Assembly (NCBI RefSeq): GCF_901933205.1
Contig: NC_044572.1
Location: forward strand, 109,752,965 to 109,816,964
Reading direction: 5' to 3'
Length of the DNA: 64,000 nt
DNA from: Camarhynchus parvulus
Lineage: Eukaryota > Chordata > Aves > Passeriformes > Thraupidae
Shown: one piece after another, positions 1-12,261 of the stretch
Layout: each line of letters begins with the position of its first letter
How positions within the stretch are numbered: position 1 is the stretch's first letter
Notes under the pieces: generated by a model
Databases searched by the model: none
Told to the model about the DNA's origin: nothing
What the model saw: only the letters and a program-made list of their open reading frames with translations
Program-made: the position numbers and the translations under genes

Positions 1-3000
1 CTAACTACTTGGCACTAGTTATTAATACAAAGTATACTTCAATAATATTCTTATTCCATGAGAGTTGTTTTTTTCAGTGTAAGCGTATAGTAATTTATAT
101 TCTTGCTTAAAAAAGGATGTGTAGGTTTAAAAATCTTGGCATTCAAATGGTAGTCATATATATATCAGTGTAAGTCATTGAGAATAGTCTTTTACTTAGT
201 GTAGTAAAAATCTTGAGCACCAAGAAAGGTTTTGAAAGAGTGTTTTAAAAATGTTGGTCTCATGCATCAATAGCAATGGGAAAATTATTTTAAGATTTTA
301 ATTTGATTTTAGTATTTCTTTGCCATGAGAGTAGAAGGAGGTATGGTATAGCAGGTTATCACTGACTGCTGTCACTGACTGTGATTGTACAGTATAATTT
401 TTTTATGAATGATTACAGCTTGATGAGGACCTTTCTAGGGACCACATGTGTTCTTGTGAGTCATCTTTGGAAAATATGCATACTGATTTTCACAGGAGTA
501 AAAAAATAATCTTCACTGGAAAAAAATACAAATCATTAAGTGTGTATTTGAATGCTCACTTGAGAGTTTAAAATGCAAGGATGTTTTCATATTAAATTAG
601 AACTTTACTTTTTATCTAGGCACTAAATACAGTAGTTACACTTTTAAGAACTCAGTATCATGAATATGGTACTTTGCTGAAAGTGAGGTGCTTGTTATCA
701 AATTCGGTTTTATACTCTCTTGAAATTGGAGTTTTGAAGGCCAACACAAGCTGAAGTGTTTTAGTTTGGAGTATTTTCATGTGAAACTGATAAGAACAAA
801 GGTGAAAGATGAGGATGGCTGTTGGTCAATGTTGAATATTTACATTCTTTTATGTGATTGGTGCCATCAGTTTTTTTTTAAATATGAAAAGTCTCTGGCA
901 AGTAGAGCTGTGATTTTCAATAGTTTTTCATTCTGCTCTGTTCAGGAAGACTGTAACAGTTGTATTTGAATAATTCTGACTGATGTTTAAGTGATGTGAC
1001 TAATTTTTGGATTTGAAAGCCAGCAGCAGGAGGAGTTCATGTAGTGAAATGTTTTATCACTAGTTTTCTCCTTCAGCTTATGTTGCTTTTTGTGTTAGAG
1101 AAGGTGACGTGTCAAAGAAATGCCACTTGCATGTGAGGTAGATAATATATTGGGTCACGTGTTCCTGGGGGCTCTTCCTGTGGTTTTTGAAGTAACCCCA
1201 AAGAAGGGGGATTGTCTGAAGTGTAAAGGGTGTGTAGTGAGTAGCCTTTGAGCATGTGGTCCCAGTGACTTTATACAGGGTGTTTCTGGGTAGCAAGTCT
1301 TGGACATAAGTAACCTCACAGATTGGTTAAGTGGAGATGTTCTAGATAGGAACATCTATCTAAAAGTCCAATCCAGCACTCCAGCCCTATACTTGCAGTA
1401 GTCTGTTGTAAAATCCTTATGCATTTTCATGGTTTTTTCAGAGTCTGCCTCCCTTTTCCTCACACCTGCACCCATGTAGGCTGACTTACCTTTATCTCAC
1501 TGGGAATAACTAAAGGAGTAATGGGGTAAGGTTGCTTGCAGTGCCCTTTATAAGGAGGACTTGGACCTAATTCCACTAATGCCAACAGGAGTAACTCAAA
1601 TTTTTTTTGACTCATTTAGAAGGAGCTGCTCCAGAGACAAAATGCAGTGCTTTTAAGAGCAGAGATCAAGGCAATTTCTATATGAGGTAGCCATCCTAGC
1701 CTTCCCCTTTTTAACTCAAAATTTCAGAGGTCATATTTTGGCTTCTGACACCTCACACAATTTACAAGGTTTTTTGTCTGACTCTGTTTTGTAATAAATC
1801 TTGATTTTGTGATGTACATGCAGGTCTACGTGCTCTAGCTCTTTTGAGCCTGATTCAGTGATTTTTTTTTTTTTAATTCCAATACCTTGTTTCTAGACAC
1901 TTCATGCATTCCTTTAATAAATTACACAAGTTATTTTTTATGTGCCCAGTTTTTATTTCACATTGAAAGAAAAAGTTTATTAACCTTGTGACTCAAGATT
2001 AAAAGAACTCACAGTTGTTGCTGCATTTCTTTGGGGGCAGCACAGCCTTCAGAGTAGCTTAATTATAAATATTTACTCCTGAGAATTAAGTTTCTTAAAA
2101 TGTTAGTTTCTCTGCAGCCGTGAAGCAGGCTGGAGCAGAAGCAAAGAGCCTTTAAAACTTGCCATTTCTGCATGCCAGCAGATGTATTGCTGTGACAGAA
2201 GTCCTTGGACACCATCCTTCTGTGCCAAGGTGGCTTTGCAGGGGAAGGGTGACAGTGCTGTCCCCAACATTGGCACTGTTCCCACAGTGTCTGAAGGCAA
2301 AGAGCCAAACAGAGGCCCTGCAGGCTGTTCTCAGCTCCCTCACCTGCTCCCAGGCCCTCTCAGTAACTGTGAATTGAAGCTCTGGGTCCAGTTTCTTGAA
2401 TTCACATCAAATATTTATATGGAGAGATTTAAATTGACAAGGAGTTTGGGATCCGGTAATTTGGCTCTGGAGGGCTTTTTTTGTGGCATTGTTGTTGTTT
2501 TTTTCCCAGTTTTTTAAGATAATTTAGAATGTGGGAAATGGTGGCAAGGTATTTGTATTAAAAATATGGAACTCAAAGCCACTGCTGTCAGTATCAGCAA
2601 CCATAAGTCCTTCTCTTTTGTTTTCTTCCAAGTGGAGTCTGCCAGAATTTGCAGTAGCTGAGGAATATCTCATGTAAAAGATGTATTTCTTTACTTCCTT
2701 GGTTTGGGACTTCGGGGGCTGTTTTCTCAGTGCTTGTAGTGGTTATAAATTTCTGTGTGGTGGTAGCAGAAACTCTCAGATTTTCTTGAATCTGTGGAGA
2801 AGGATGCGTGGTGAAACAAAGAGCTAATTAACCAGAACTGTCCACAGTACCAATGGTTCCTCAGGTTGTAAATAAGCTGCCATGGTGTCAAACAGCTGCT
2901 GGACTGGTTCCACTGATCCATGTATCCTTTCTTGTGCTGCTGCACCAGCTGTAGATAACAAGTGCTTCTTCCCAAAGAAGTTTTCTGTCAGTTTGGTTCA

Positions 3001-5613
3001 TCATTGCTGTGTCTGCGCACAGTCTGGTGAGTGCCAAGTGCTCGGAAAGAAGAAGGGGAAAAGGGGACTCCAGTTGTTTCTGGTTTGTCAAGGAACCACC
3101 TGCCCTGAGACAGCTCTGTAGTGCTGCTCTGAAAACCTGAGGAGCCCTGCCTTTAGTCAGGCTAAGGAAGTGCAGGGTTAAATAAAACTCTTCCACTCTT
3201 AAGTCATGAATTATGAAAAGTCTCCTTGCCTGTCACAGCCGTGACTGTCTCATACACTGAATTTCAGTTGTTTAAAAGTCACTCCCAGTGCAACTTCAGA
3301 TTGCACTCTAAATAGAAGTGTAGTCATCTAAGCATAAACCTAGCTATTTGTTCTACTCAGTTTGCATTTTTGACCTTGTCACCTGTAAGCACATCCTTTC
3401 TATTTGCACCCTAACCCTTCTTACTTAGGGAGAGGGAGTTAACATGTAGCCTTTATCCTGCTGATTTTTATATGTCCCCTTCCCAAACCTTGGCAATTGT
3501 GCAGCAGTGGCTGTGTATCAGCTGCCACGTTCTGCTGTTCATCCCCTGCCTCTTATGACACGTTCTTTCTTTCCTGTGTTGGTACTGGACAGCACTGAGA
3601 AATTGAGGTTTGCTGTCCGTCAGCAAATGTCATGATTTTAAGAATAACATGAATTAGAAGCTTGACAGAGAGTAACTCCCTAGTTCTGTTTATTAAGCTT
3701 GCTAACAATGGAAGTATATTACAAAGCCTGTTTCATGCAACTCTTTGTGCATGCAATTATGTGCACTTATTTTCACTTATTTGCAACCATTTCTGGTTTT
3801 AACTGACCATCAGAAGTGGTGCCCTGTAAACCTGCTTGCAAGCTATGGTGCTGCTGTTGGCACAGACGTGTTTCTTAAAACTGGAGCATCCCATTCAGGA
3901 AATAAGCTTTAGATGAACTGTATTTGATGCTGTAAGTCTTTGTCTGCAAAATATATCTCGCAAAATGTTCTAGAAGCTACAAAACCAGGCATGTAAGCAA
4001 GACTCCCAGCACTGACTAAGGTTAAAAACCATTGGAAGCACTTGCCAAGAGGACAGCCCACTGCAGAGGTTCCTGTCTAAGCACTCTGGAAATTGAGGCT
4101 TAGACTAGTGTCTTCAATGGGAGGGAAGCAGTGTTTAAATCCTCTCTGTGTTGTAATGTTAACCTTTCTTGTTAAACTGCTGTAGTCTCCTTACCTGACA
4201 TCATGTCCTTACCAAAGCGCTGTTGATTCCAGATTTAATACCATGTCAGATTCAAAATTGTACCTTTCATATATCTGTGGGAGTAGTTATGGGGACAGTT
4301 TGACTTTGGTGATAATGTGTAGGTGCTTTGAGGTGTAAATAGCCCCAGCAGTTTTAGAAGAGGCTCTTAGCAGGGTCACTTATCTTACCATGCACAGTGG
4401 GACTGTGTGACTGGAGGGGTGAAGTAAGATGCTGCTCACTGTACACTTTTGGAAACTGCTTGTTTCATCCTCAAGAGCACTGAAAAAACCCTATGGAAAA
4501 CAAATATGCATTGCCATTCACAAAATGGACAAAAAGTGGCAAATGCTTGTGTTCTCAGGCACGTGGTGTGATTCTTGGGTCTGTGCAGGGCCAGGAGTTG
4601 GGCTTCTGTGGTGCTTGTGGGTCCCTTCCAACTCAGAATATTTATTCTATGATTCCGCTTTCTGTTCTTTTGTTGTGCATATGTTTGACATGTATGTTAC
4701 GGTCCTGATTGACCAGCCTGGCAGAAAATGTCTGTGCTGATTAACTTAACTTTGGAGTAATAATTACTTATACATAGGAACTGGAATTGCTTATCAAAAG
4801 AGAAGGCATATCAAAAGAAGACAGATGTAGTTAGATGATATAGTCAGTGCTTTCTAAAATAAATTTCAGTAGCACAGTAGGATAAGATGTTTATCGTGGT
4901 CAAGTTCAATTTCTGTGTGTAAACTGGTGTTGAATCTGAGACAGCTTTGGATGTGATAACAGGCAGTTCTCTCATCTTCAGCTATTTTCAGATGTTACAA
5001 TCTCTTGTATGAAATTAGCACTGGGTGCTAATCGTGTTTCATTACTTATCTAATGCTCCAAATGACTTCTGGCATCCCTTGTAAGGGGAAGGCAACATTT
5101 TTCTTGGGGAAATGGTTGTGGAAATAAGTGTAATTCTTACAGCTGAAAGAGCCTGGGGTGGTTTTTCTTTGGTTGATTAGTTATTTTTAATGGTGAAATG
5201 TATAATGATACCTAGTGTGACCTCCTGCATAAACAAAATTAAAGCACAATAAATATGACTTTGAAGGCATTATTTAGGTAAAGTGTATTTTGGTGAGCTG
5301 TTCCTGTGTAACATAATATTTTCAGCTTTGCTGAGCAGCTATCAGGTATTATGAGATGTAACTTAGACCAACAGAAAGTGTATTTATCAAAAACTTAATT
5401 TACCCCTGACCTTGGTGATGATGTTATTATTTAGAGCTGCATAAAAGATGCTTGCAAATGTTTGAGACTTTTTTTTTCCTGAGCTCATTAAAAATTGGAA
5501 TTTCTTTGTAAACATTCAGAAAATACTAGTGGCAATCTAGAGTAAGTAAATTTAGCTTGAAATTGATTATCTCTACCCTGTGTTTTTAATGGGTTTGTTT
5601 CTCCTTTCTCTAG
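1..5613 (+). other. SPIDR: SPIDR intron 1 (3' part)
   Basis: This is AT-rich non-coding sequence ending in a good 3' splice site: a pyrimidine tract and TAG just before base 5614. The first codon of the next exon is in phase 0. I infer intron 1 because the next exon aligns with the second coding exon of SPIDR, and because no CpG-rich promoter or first exon is visible here. The contents are a T13 run at 1862-1874, a slightly GC-richer patch at about 2110-2390 with no recognisable product, and a short CR1 tail at 4560-4655. The short ORFs in this stretch lack coding character. Confidence 0.8.
4560..4655 (+). mobile_element. CR1 LINE 3' end fragment
   Basis: The sequence reads like the conserved 3' terminus of avian CR1: a 'gggccaggagttggg' block, then 'gtgggtcccttccaact', then the terminal octamer-type repeat 'attctatgattc'. 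It is a 5'-truncated retrotransposon tail of roughly 95 bp, typical of CR1 insertions. It has no coding capacity. Confidence 0.8.
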
Positions 5614-5769
5614 CGGAAGAGACTTTGGAATGCAGACCGCACACCATTCCCAGATGAGGCACCCCTAGGTCTGAAAAAATCAAATCTCAGGACATCAGTG
5701 TCTGCTACTTCGATTTCCAATGCGTGGCTTAGGTGTGGGGATGGTTTTGAGAGCACTTCAGTGCTGGAG
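5614..5769 (+). CDS. SPIDR: SPIDR exon 2 (coding, partial gene)
   Basis: This exon is 156 bp, exactly 52 codons, phase 0 at both ends. It is bounded by a CTCTAG acceptor (ends 5613) and a GTAAAA donor (starts 5770). The translation begins RKRLWNADRTPFP and contains AWLRCGDGFE, which matches human SPIDR (RKRSWNTE and AWLRCGEGFQ, recalled from memory) with high local identity. SPIDR is a nuclear scaffold that binds RAD51 and BLM and supports homologous recombination. This exon encodes the basic extreme N-terminus just after the short first exon. The tryptophan-containing RKRLW and AWLRCG blocks are the most conserved parts, while the Ser/Thr-rich stretch between them is more variable. Identity is strong because phase, order and several downstream exons all agree. 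Confidence 0.95.
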
Positions 5770-6657
5770 GTAAAATGCTGCCTTAGCGGTGTAACAAAGA
5801 GATGCAAACTGACAGTGAATTTCCATGCTCCAGTGAATAATATGTTGCCTTTTCTTTTGGTGTTGTTTCCAAACTAACAGCATGTTGTTGCCACTGTCAA
5901 AATAGACAGAAAGTGGAAAGCACAGTTACATAAGGACATTGTCTTAACTTGTTAGTGTAACTTGGGAGCATATGTTAATGTGTTGTGTTCTAGATAGCAC
6001 TCATCACTTGGAAAATTTCAGTAATACACTGAAGGATGCAAAAGTAATTTGGCGTTTGGGATGGAGTGCTACATTTCCTAAAAAATATGGAACAAAAATG
6101 CCGTAGTTTGCATTTGAAGAGTTTTTGTTAGACCTAAATAGTGTGTTTGTAATAGTGAATTAAGTGTAGAAAATCCTGCTTGATCAACCAGATCTGAATG
6201 AAAAGTATTTTGTGCTGACCCAAGCTGCTTTTCTGTTTCTTTTTCTGGTACTGAGCAGTCACAGTGTTGCATATCTTATGGGATATAGTAAAATCAGAGA
6301 CAGGGCAACCAAGAAATTCTTTCTGTAACTTTTCAAGAGGACACATGCTTTATCAAGCATGTTGTTACTGCCCACTTTTGACATTTTAGTGCTGAAAGTA
6401 ACTCCTGTTCTTCTCAAGGTCACATGTGATTTCTGTCATAGTCATAGAAAATTTGTATTTTCCAAATCTATGAAAATTCAGATTTTATATTACTATACTC
6501 ATGCTTTAATACTTCATTATATTACAGTCTTGTAAAAGATTTTAATTTGAAATTGGTCTGCTAAGCTTTGGTAGGTGAGTAACAACAGCTTTAAATATAT
6601 TGATACATGTTAAAATTATTTTCCTAGTGATTAAATCTCTGTCTCTTTTTAATATAG
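5770..6657 (+). other. SPIDR: SPIDR intron 2
   Basis: This is an 888-bp phase-0 intron. The donor is GTAAAA and the acceptor AATATAG follows a T-rich tract (TCTCTTTTTAATATAG). It is AT-rich with no recognised repeat or gene. Confidence 0.85.
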
Positions 6658-6736
6658 TCCCAGAGGCCATCCAATAAGAAATCCAGGATTAAGAAGCATC
6701 TTGGACCACTGTTAACATCTGCTGAAAGTGCATCTA
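6658..6736 (+). CDS. SPIDR: SPIDR exon 3 (coding)
   Basis: This exon is 79 bp. It starts in phase 0 and leaves one base (A) for the next exon. The acceptor is AATATAG and the donor is GTATGT. The translation is SQRPSNKKSRIKKHLGPLLT followed by SAESAS. It is basic at first (KKSRIKKH) and then Ser-rich, like the equivalent part of human SPIDR, where a KHL-type motif also follows a Ser/Thr stretch. Similarity here is modest, so the assignment rests mainly on its position between two well-matched exons, intact splice sites, and a phase that joins exactly to exon 4 (A+GG gives Arg). Confidence 0.85.
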
Positions 6737-8259
6737 GTATGTTTTGATTATTTCATGTTAATGTTGTCAGACTATTGTTACTTTATTTTGTTCTCTATTT
6801 GGGTAGAAGTTGGCTCAAAGTACTGGTTGCTTTCTTCTTCTGTTACTGTAATTAGAAGCTAATTTTTATAAGACACACAATCTCTCACTGTTGTGGTGGG
6901 GCTCATCCATTCACCCATAGTGCCAGAAATTTATTCTGCAAAGCTGCAGGCACTCAGCTATTGCTTTTGGAAAGGTGAAAGAAGCATCACTAATGCTGTA
7001 TATGGTGTGTATTATAAAAGGGATGGGATATTTAAATGGTTCACATTTCATTAGGAGGGAATGAAAAATAACCCTTGGCTGTACAGATTGGAAGTGAGAT
7101 TATTCTGTTATCTTCTAGATAGACAAGCAGGCATGAGAGCACACATATTTTGTTAATATGAGCAATTGGTAGAAAACCAGAGTTTTATCAACCTCCTGCT
7201 TTTACGATCTTCTGTATGCCCCCAAGTTGCTTAATATTGGCATTAAGAGAAAGAACTCTAGTCAGAATAAAGAGGAGGAGGCTCTTTCTTCTTACTGGCT
7301 CTTTCTAGTTCTTTCCTTTTTTTTTTGAGCCCAGAAGAAAGGAAAGTAAGAGGGGATGGTATTTTTCAGTCTATTTCTGCTTGCTCCAGCAGCTGTGCTT
7401 CTGTTGGATGTAACTAGGTGACCTACTGGGCACTTTTTTTCTTTACCTTTTGGGGTTCTAGCTTTTCTGTATTTCTAAGAAGAACCTCTCTGTGTTGCAG
7501 GAGAAGATGTGGTGAGGTTTTACTCTTCTGGGCCCTTCTGCCTAATTCCAAACCCCCAGGAATTATCTAAATTCCCATTTACTTATACCGTTTTAGTAGT
7601 GGTAGGAAGTGGAAAATTCTGCCTTCCTAGTTCTGTATGCTCCATGCTAAGCATGAATCTTTTCTCCTTGCTTTTATGATTAAAAATAATGCAGAAGGGT
7701 ATTTTGAATAAAAATGTCTTACTTCAAAAACACACCAGCTTTTCTTTGCAACACCTGAGAAGTTTTGGTTTTTTTCCTGAAAAAAAACCTGAACTAGAAA
7801 ACTGAAGAGTAATCTCTACTGATGGAATGCTTTTATTCCTTTGTTACTCATTGGATATTCATAGAGCTCCCAAACCCAGAATTCTAAGGACAGTCTTTCT
7901 TTAAACCACTCAGCATTTTACAAGGGTACATGTGGGGGAGTGGAGGAGTGTTAGAACTGTGTGTAGGGGGAGTAAATGTCAGACAGTCATGACTTGTCCT
8001 CACACTGCTGAAGGACACAGTTGTATAAAATTGTATAAAATGAAATGTTAGTATTTATTGTGGAGAACTAAACTGGAAATAATGTATGTATGAATAAGAA
8101 ATACATGTGAGTTAATGCTTCAGTATTAATCCCTGATGCCTAGTAACAGAATTTATAATTTTGCCCTTTTAAAATAGTGGAGTTTAATTTTTAATACTTT
8201 TAAATTTAACAAAACTGCATTTCTGTAGGAGTCTAACACTTTGCAATGCTTTTTCATAG
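6737..8259 (+). other. SPIDR: SPIDR intron 3
   Basis: This is a 1,523-bp phase-1 intron with donor GTATGT and acceptor TTTTCATAG. It is AT-rich. Short T runs occur (for example about 7318-7326), but I see no transposon, RNA gene or conserved ORF. Confidence 0.85.
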
Positions 8260-8448
8260 GGGCTGCTGCTGCTGCTGAAAGCTCTAAGGAAGCTGAGGAC
8301 ATAATATGGACCTCTAGTGGCAGTGATTTTTCAGATGATGGAAATAAAACATTGATTCCAAGGTTGGACAGCAAAAAAAATGATGCTTCCAAAACAGAGG
8401 AATTGCCTAGCGGATGTGATTTATTGTTAGAGGACAAAAGCAGTGAAG
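8260..8448 (+). CDS. SPIDR: SPIDR exon 4 (coding)
   Basis: This exon is 189 bp. It takes two bases to finish the split Arg codon and leaves one base for exon 5 (phase 1 in and out). The donor is a consensus GAAG/GTAAGT. The exon opens with five GCT codons (AAAAA) immediately after the splice site, then ESSKEAEDIIWTSSGSDFSDD. The last part matches human ITWSSSGSDLSDED (recalled from memory) closely. The rest (residues around KTLIPRLDSKKNDASKTEEL and the acidic end) looks expanded relative to human, where KTL is followed almost directly by the DEL...IDWE block. The exon is acidic and Ser-rich, probably disordered, with several casein-kinase-2-like S/D/E contexts. Confidence 0.93.
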
Positions 8449-11011
8449 GTAAGTTCAAATGCAAGATTTAACAAGAAACATGTCAATTTCTGTTGCTGTA
8501 ATGAAAATATTCTTGATGTCATTCTGACGAAATTACATGATCCATTCCTATTTTGGTTAGATCAATTGGAGGGGTTTGTTTATTTTTTCATAAATTTCAT
8601 CTGGGTATAGAGTAAGCTCTTAGTATAAATTATGTACGAAAACTTTACACCTCAGAATAAAGCAACACAGTTTTCTGCATCTACTGACTAGATACGGCAG
8701 GCTTTGCAGCTGCAGATAGCATCATCTTGTGTACCATGCATTTTCATTTCAGAACACAGTATTCCTTGCTTCCTCTGTTAGCTGCACTATGTGAACAGAC
8801 ATGAGTTTAGTTCTTAGAACTTCCTTTCTAAGTCATGGACCAGGAAATGACAGAGGGGAGAGAAATTGATTAAAAAGTGCAGCTGAAGATAGAAAAATTT
8901 GATATGCTCTATTGTAGAAGCGTTAATTGGGATAATGTACAAGTTGCATTAGAACTTGTTAGGAAGTCTTTACAATGTAAAATAAGTTAGGTGAACTTTG
9001 TAGTACTTCAGCTAGATCTAAAATATTACAGTTAGACTGGATCCTGGATGTCTGGCAAAGCATTCAAATGCTGCTGTGAGCTGAGCAAATAGATTGACTG
9101 ATTGAAGACTTTTTGTTTCGTGACGCTGGTGAAATATGCTCCTTAGGTTTAAAACAAAAATGAAAAATCTTCCTCCTTTCTTCTATATAACACTGTCATT
9201 GGCATATCTGATGGCTATCTTTTGTAATCCCTAGTAATTTTCTTCTTTTCGAAAAGGAAAGACTGTTCATTTTCTAAACTGCAATCTGTTGCTGAATAGG
9301 AATTCTTCTAACCTACCATTAATATCATTCACTTGTTCCCTGCAAGTATATCTTGCAGGCTTTAATCTTCCTTTTTTTTTTTTGAGACCATACACAGACA
9401 TATTTTTATGCTTATAAGATAGCAAAATCTGGTTTCTCTGTGTAATTGAAGAAACCCTGATGTGTTATGTATCTGCTTGAAGGTTACTGAGAAAATCTAA
9501 TAATTGTCATGTTTTTTTTCTAAACCCAAAAATGTCCTGAAAGCAGTGGGCAGTAAAAGAACTATAATTTCCATGTTTTTTGAAGTAACCATGATATACA
9601 CTAATTTTAGCATTGTACCCAGGGTGCCTCTATGTGTGTGTGCATATATAGGTACAGTTGTAGGTGTGGTGACAGTAGGGAAAATATTTTTTAAAGAGAT
9701 GTTCCCTTTCATGTGAAGTTCACTTTGAGTGTCAGTACTTCAGTGTGACAAGATAAAATGGATTGCCTTGTATTTCATCAAGGAATTTATTCCGCTGTCA
9801 CACAGCTTCAAATGAAACCTCTTTGCACTACCTGGTTGCTGATTTCTGTGTTTAAAATTTGTGATGAAGCTTCCTCATAGTCAGAAACGGAAATGCATTT
9901 GTGTGTGTAAAAGGAGGCAGCACTATATCTGTGTGTTTGGGTGACTTCAGAGTCTGAAAGGTCAATGTAGGAACTAGTATTTAGATTACAGTAGCACTGC
10001 CGAGTACAGAAGGTACTGCCACAGTTTCATGGATGTGTACAGATGGCTGGAGCATGGTGCAGGTGCCTTCTTTCTCTGCTGCCTCTCCCCTGTACATGAC
10101 CATTCCAGTGTTAGAAATATGACATTTACAAAAGCAAAAAATGCAATGCTCCCAAAAAGCTTTCATCCCTTCTCCTTCGAACATGCTCATTTATCTCTCT
10201 CAGTACCTTGTGGCATTTGGACCTGAAGGATTGTGAGGATGCTACTGCAGCTCAAGTCTCTGTGCCCTTCAGTAGATCCTTGAAGTTACAAATAGGCTTT
10301 TGGAATTGCATTAAATACCACATGGTCCTGATGGTGATGGAAAAAAGTTCTGCATTTCTGTCAGCATCTCTTTGTTTATTGCCATTACATTGTAGGTTTG
10401 TTTGGGGCTTTTTTTTTGTTGGCTTTTTACCTCCATCTTTTCTTATTCCTGTTTCTATTAATTTGTCCTCAACAGTTCTGTCTTTGATGTGCTTAGAGAT
10501 TTGATTTGCAGACCTGTATATTTAGGCATGGTGTTCTAGGAGGTGACCATTTCAACTAGCGTTTTTGTTCCTCTGTGAGGGTTACCACTAATAGCAGATG
10601 TTGACATTGTTTAAGGCATTTGATTAGAACAGTTAATTCTGAACAAGTACACATGGAAAATCCAATGCAGCTGGGCAAAAAAACCCCTAACTAAACCATG
10701 GAAAAATTAATAATACTAAAGAGAACATCCTACCTACCTGTACAGTTAAATGTACCACCTCTTTGCAGACAGTACTTTGAAGTTTGGGTTTTTTTTATGT
10801 ATTTAATTTTTATCCTTCCTCGCAGAACACTTTTGGCTAGTAGGATTTAGATTTTGTGAGACACAAAATACTTAAAGATCAGTTGAACATAGGTAAAAAA
10901 TAATGTTGCAATTCTTCTCCCAAGTTTAGGATAGCTGTAGTATTGCTCTGACTTTGTGCTTATGATAGATGGTGATTAAGAAAAACTCTTTTTACCAATC
11001 TTCTATTTTAG
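8449..11011 (+). other. SPIDR: SPIDR intron 4
   Basis: This is a 2,563-bp phase-1 intron with donor GTAAGT and acceptor TTCTATTTTAG. It is AT-rich, with a T12 run at 9372-9383. I see no transposable element or RNA gene. The short ORFs around 9500-10500 carry no recognisable domain. Confidence 0.85.
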
Positions 11012-11169
11012 ATGAATTGAAGCTTATTGACTGGGAGAAGGATACTGATTCTAGCGATCAGTGCGATGGGTCAGAAAAAGAGGACAGCTCAGTAGAGATA
11101 TCAGACTCGGACTCTTGCTCAAATACTAATTCTCTGCCTGTCAAAGAGGAGAATGATGAGCTTTGTAAG
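11012..11169 (+). CDS. SPIDR: SPIDR exon 5 (coding)
   Basis: This exon is 158 bp. Two bases complete a split Asp codon (G+AT), then 52 whole codons follow, ending in phase 0. The acceptor is CTATTTTAG and the donor GTGAGA. The peptide starts DELKLIDWEKDTDSSDQCD and includes SVEISDSDSCS, matching human DELQFIDWEIDSD and VEISDCASCAS (from memory). The segment is highly acidic and Ser-rich. A hydrophobic VEI followed by Ser/Asp repeats resembles a SUMO-interacting motif, which is my inference. The ATG-initiated ORF that runs through this exon from 10969 is accidental: its first 14 codons lie in intron 4 and its tail in intron 5. Confidence 0.95.
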
Positions 11170-11385
11170 GTGAGAAACTGTTCCAAGTTTAAGAAAAAAA
11201 GCTTCTGCTGTAATTGTGGAATGTATTCATATTTGTTTGCATTTGAATTGGGGCAGTGTGAGGATTTTGCTTACTTATCTTTTCAGAAGGAATTCTTTAC
11301 ACAAGAATTTCAAGGCATTTTCTTTGACTGGCAAACCTCAGAACCAAGCAGTGCCCCTCACAGAGAGCTTGGTAGTGTGGTCACT

Positions 11386-11640
11386 GAATCACAGGATGCC
11401 TGAGGTGGGAAGGCACCTCTGGAGAGTGCCTAGTCAAACCTCTCTGCTCACATCTGGCCAGCTGAAGCTGGCTGTTCAGGGCTGTGTTGGGTTTCGTTTT
11501 GAGTAGTTCTTAGAGCAGAGACTCCACAACTTCTGTGGGCAACATGTGCCACTGCTTGGTTACCCTTGCAGTGGAGCAACTTGGTCTTATATTAAAATTG
11601 AATTTCTTGTATGTCAGTGTGTGTTCAGAAAGTCATCAGG
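11386..11640 (-). mobile_element. CR1 LINE 3' fragment, minus strand
   Basis: Read on the + strand this is the reverse complement of a CR1 3' region: 'gaatcacaggatg', then 'tgaggtgggaaggcacctct', then 'gagactccacaacttctgtg' and 'gttcag' near the end. It matches the usual antisense CR1 text 'tcacagaatggctgaggttggaag ... agactccacaacctctctggg'. It lies only about 215 bp past exon 5. It is degraded and non-coding, and the right boundary is approximate. Confidence 0.8.
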
Positions 11641-12109
11641 TGGGTGGTTTCTCACCAGAGATGATCATCTGGACTCTGTACAGTCCCTGTCTGCTTGTGA
11701 CATCTGGGCAGCTGGTGCTGTTGGTGCCCAAATTTCCTGTAGTGTGGTGGGTGAGAGACTCACCACCGCTATTTATCTTTAGTACGTTGAGACTGTGACT
11801 CTCCAAAAACCCAGGTGCTGGGAATAGAGCATGATGGGGTAAAGGACTACATGCAGGACTCCCTTTTCAGTGATAAGGATTGCAGAGCTCCAGAAAGGGA
11901 AAGCAGTAAGAGCTGAATATTACCAGCTAAGATATGGTAGTTTTTTTTTTTTTACTGCCGAAAATGTAAGTTTATTTCTAAAGAAGCGTTCTGTGTCAAC
12001 TATAGATCTTTATTTATTTAGTATCTTACAGTGAACTGACATGTGTGAAAAGACTTGAGATATGATGGTACCCTAGGCTGAAGTAACATTTGAAATGTGC
12101 TGCTCAGGG

Positions 12110-12251
12110 TCACTGTTCCTGGAGGTGTTCAGGCAAAGATTGGATGTGCTGCTTAGTGCCGTGGTCTAGTGGTTGACATGGTGGTGGTGTTTGTTCAGAG
12201 GTTGGGTTCAGAGGTCTTTTCCAACCTAAGTGACCCTGCCCCTCTGTGATT
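12110..12251 (+). mobile_element. CR1 LINE 3' tail
   Basis: A 5'-truncated CR1 tail: 'ctggaggtgttcaggcaaag', 'ggatgtgctgcttagtgc', 'gtggtctagtggttgac', then 'aggtcttttccaacctaa' and a terminal 'ctgtgat'. It is similar in text to the second + strand copy at 12751-13220, but both copies carry their own 3' end, so they are two insertions rather than one split copy. Confidence 0.85.
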
Positions 12252-12261
12252 TACCCTCTCT

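Noticed and set aside
10969..11403. 144-codon ATG ORF through exon 5 as a free-standing gene
   Set aside because: Its middle is SPIDR exon 5 with good splice sites. The start lies in intron 4 and the end in intron 5, where it runs toward a CR1 fragment.
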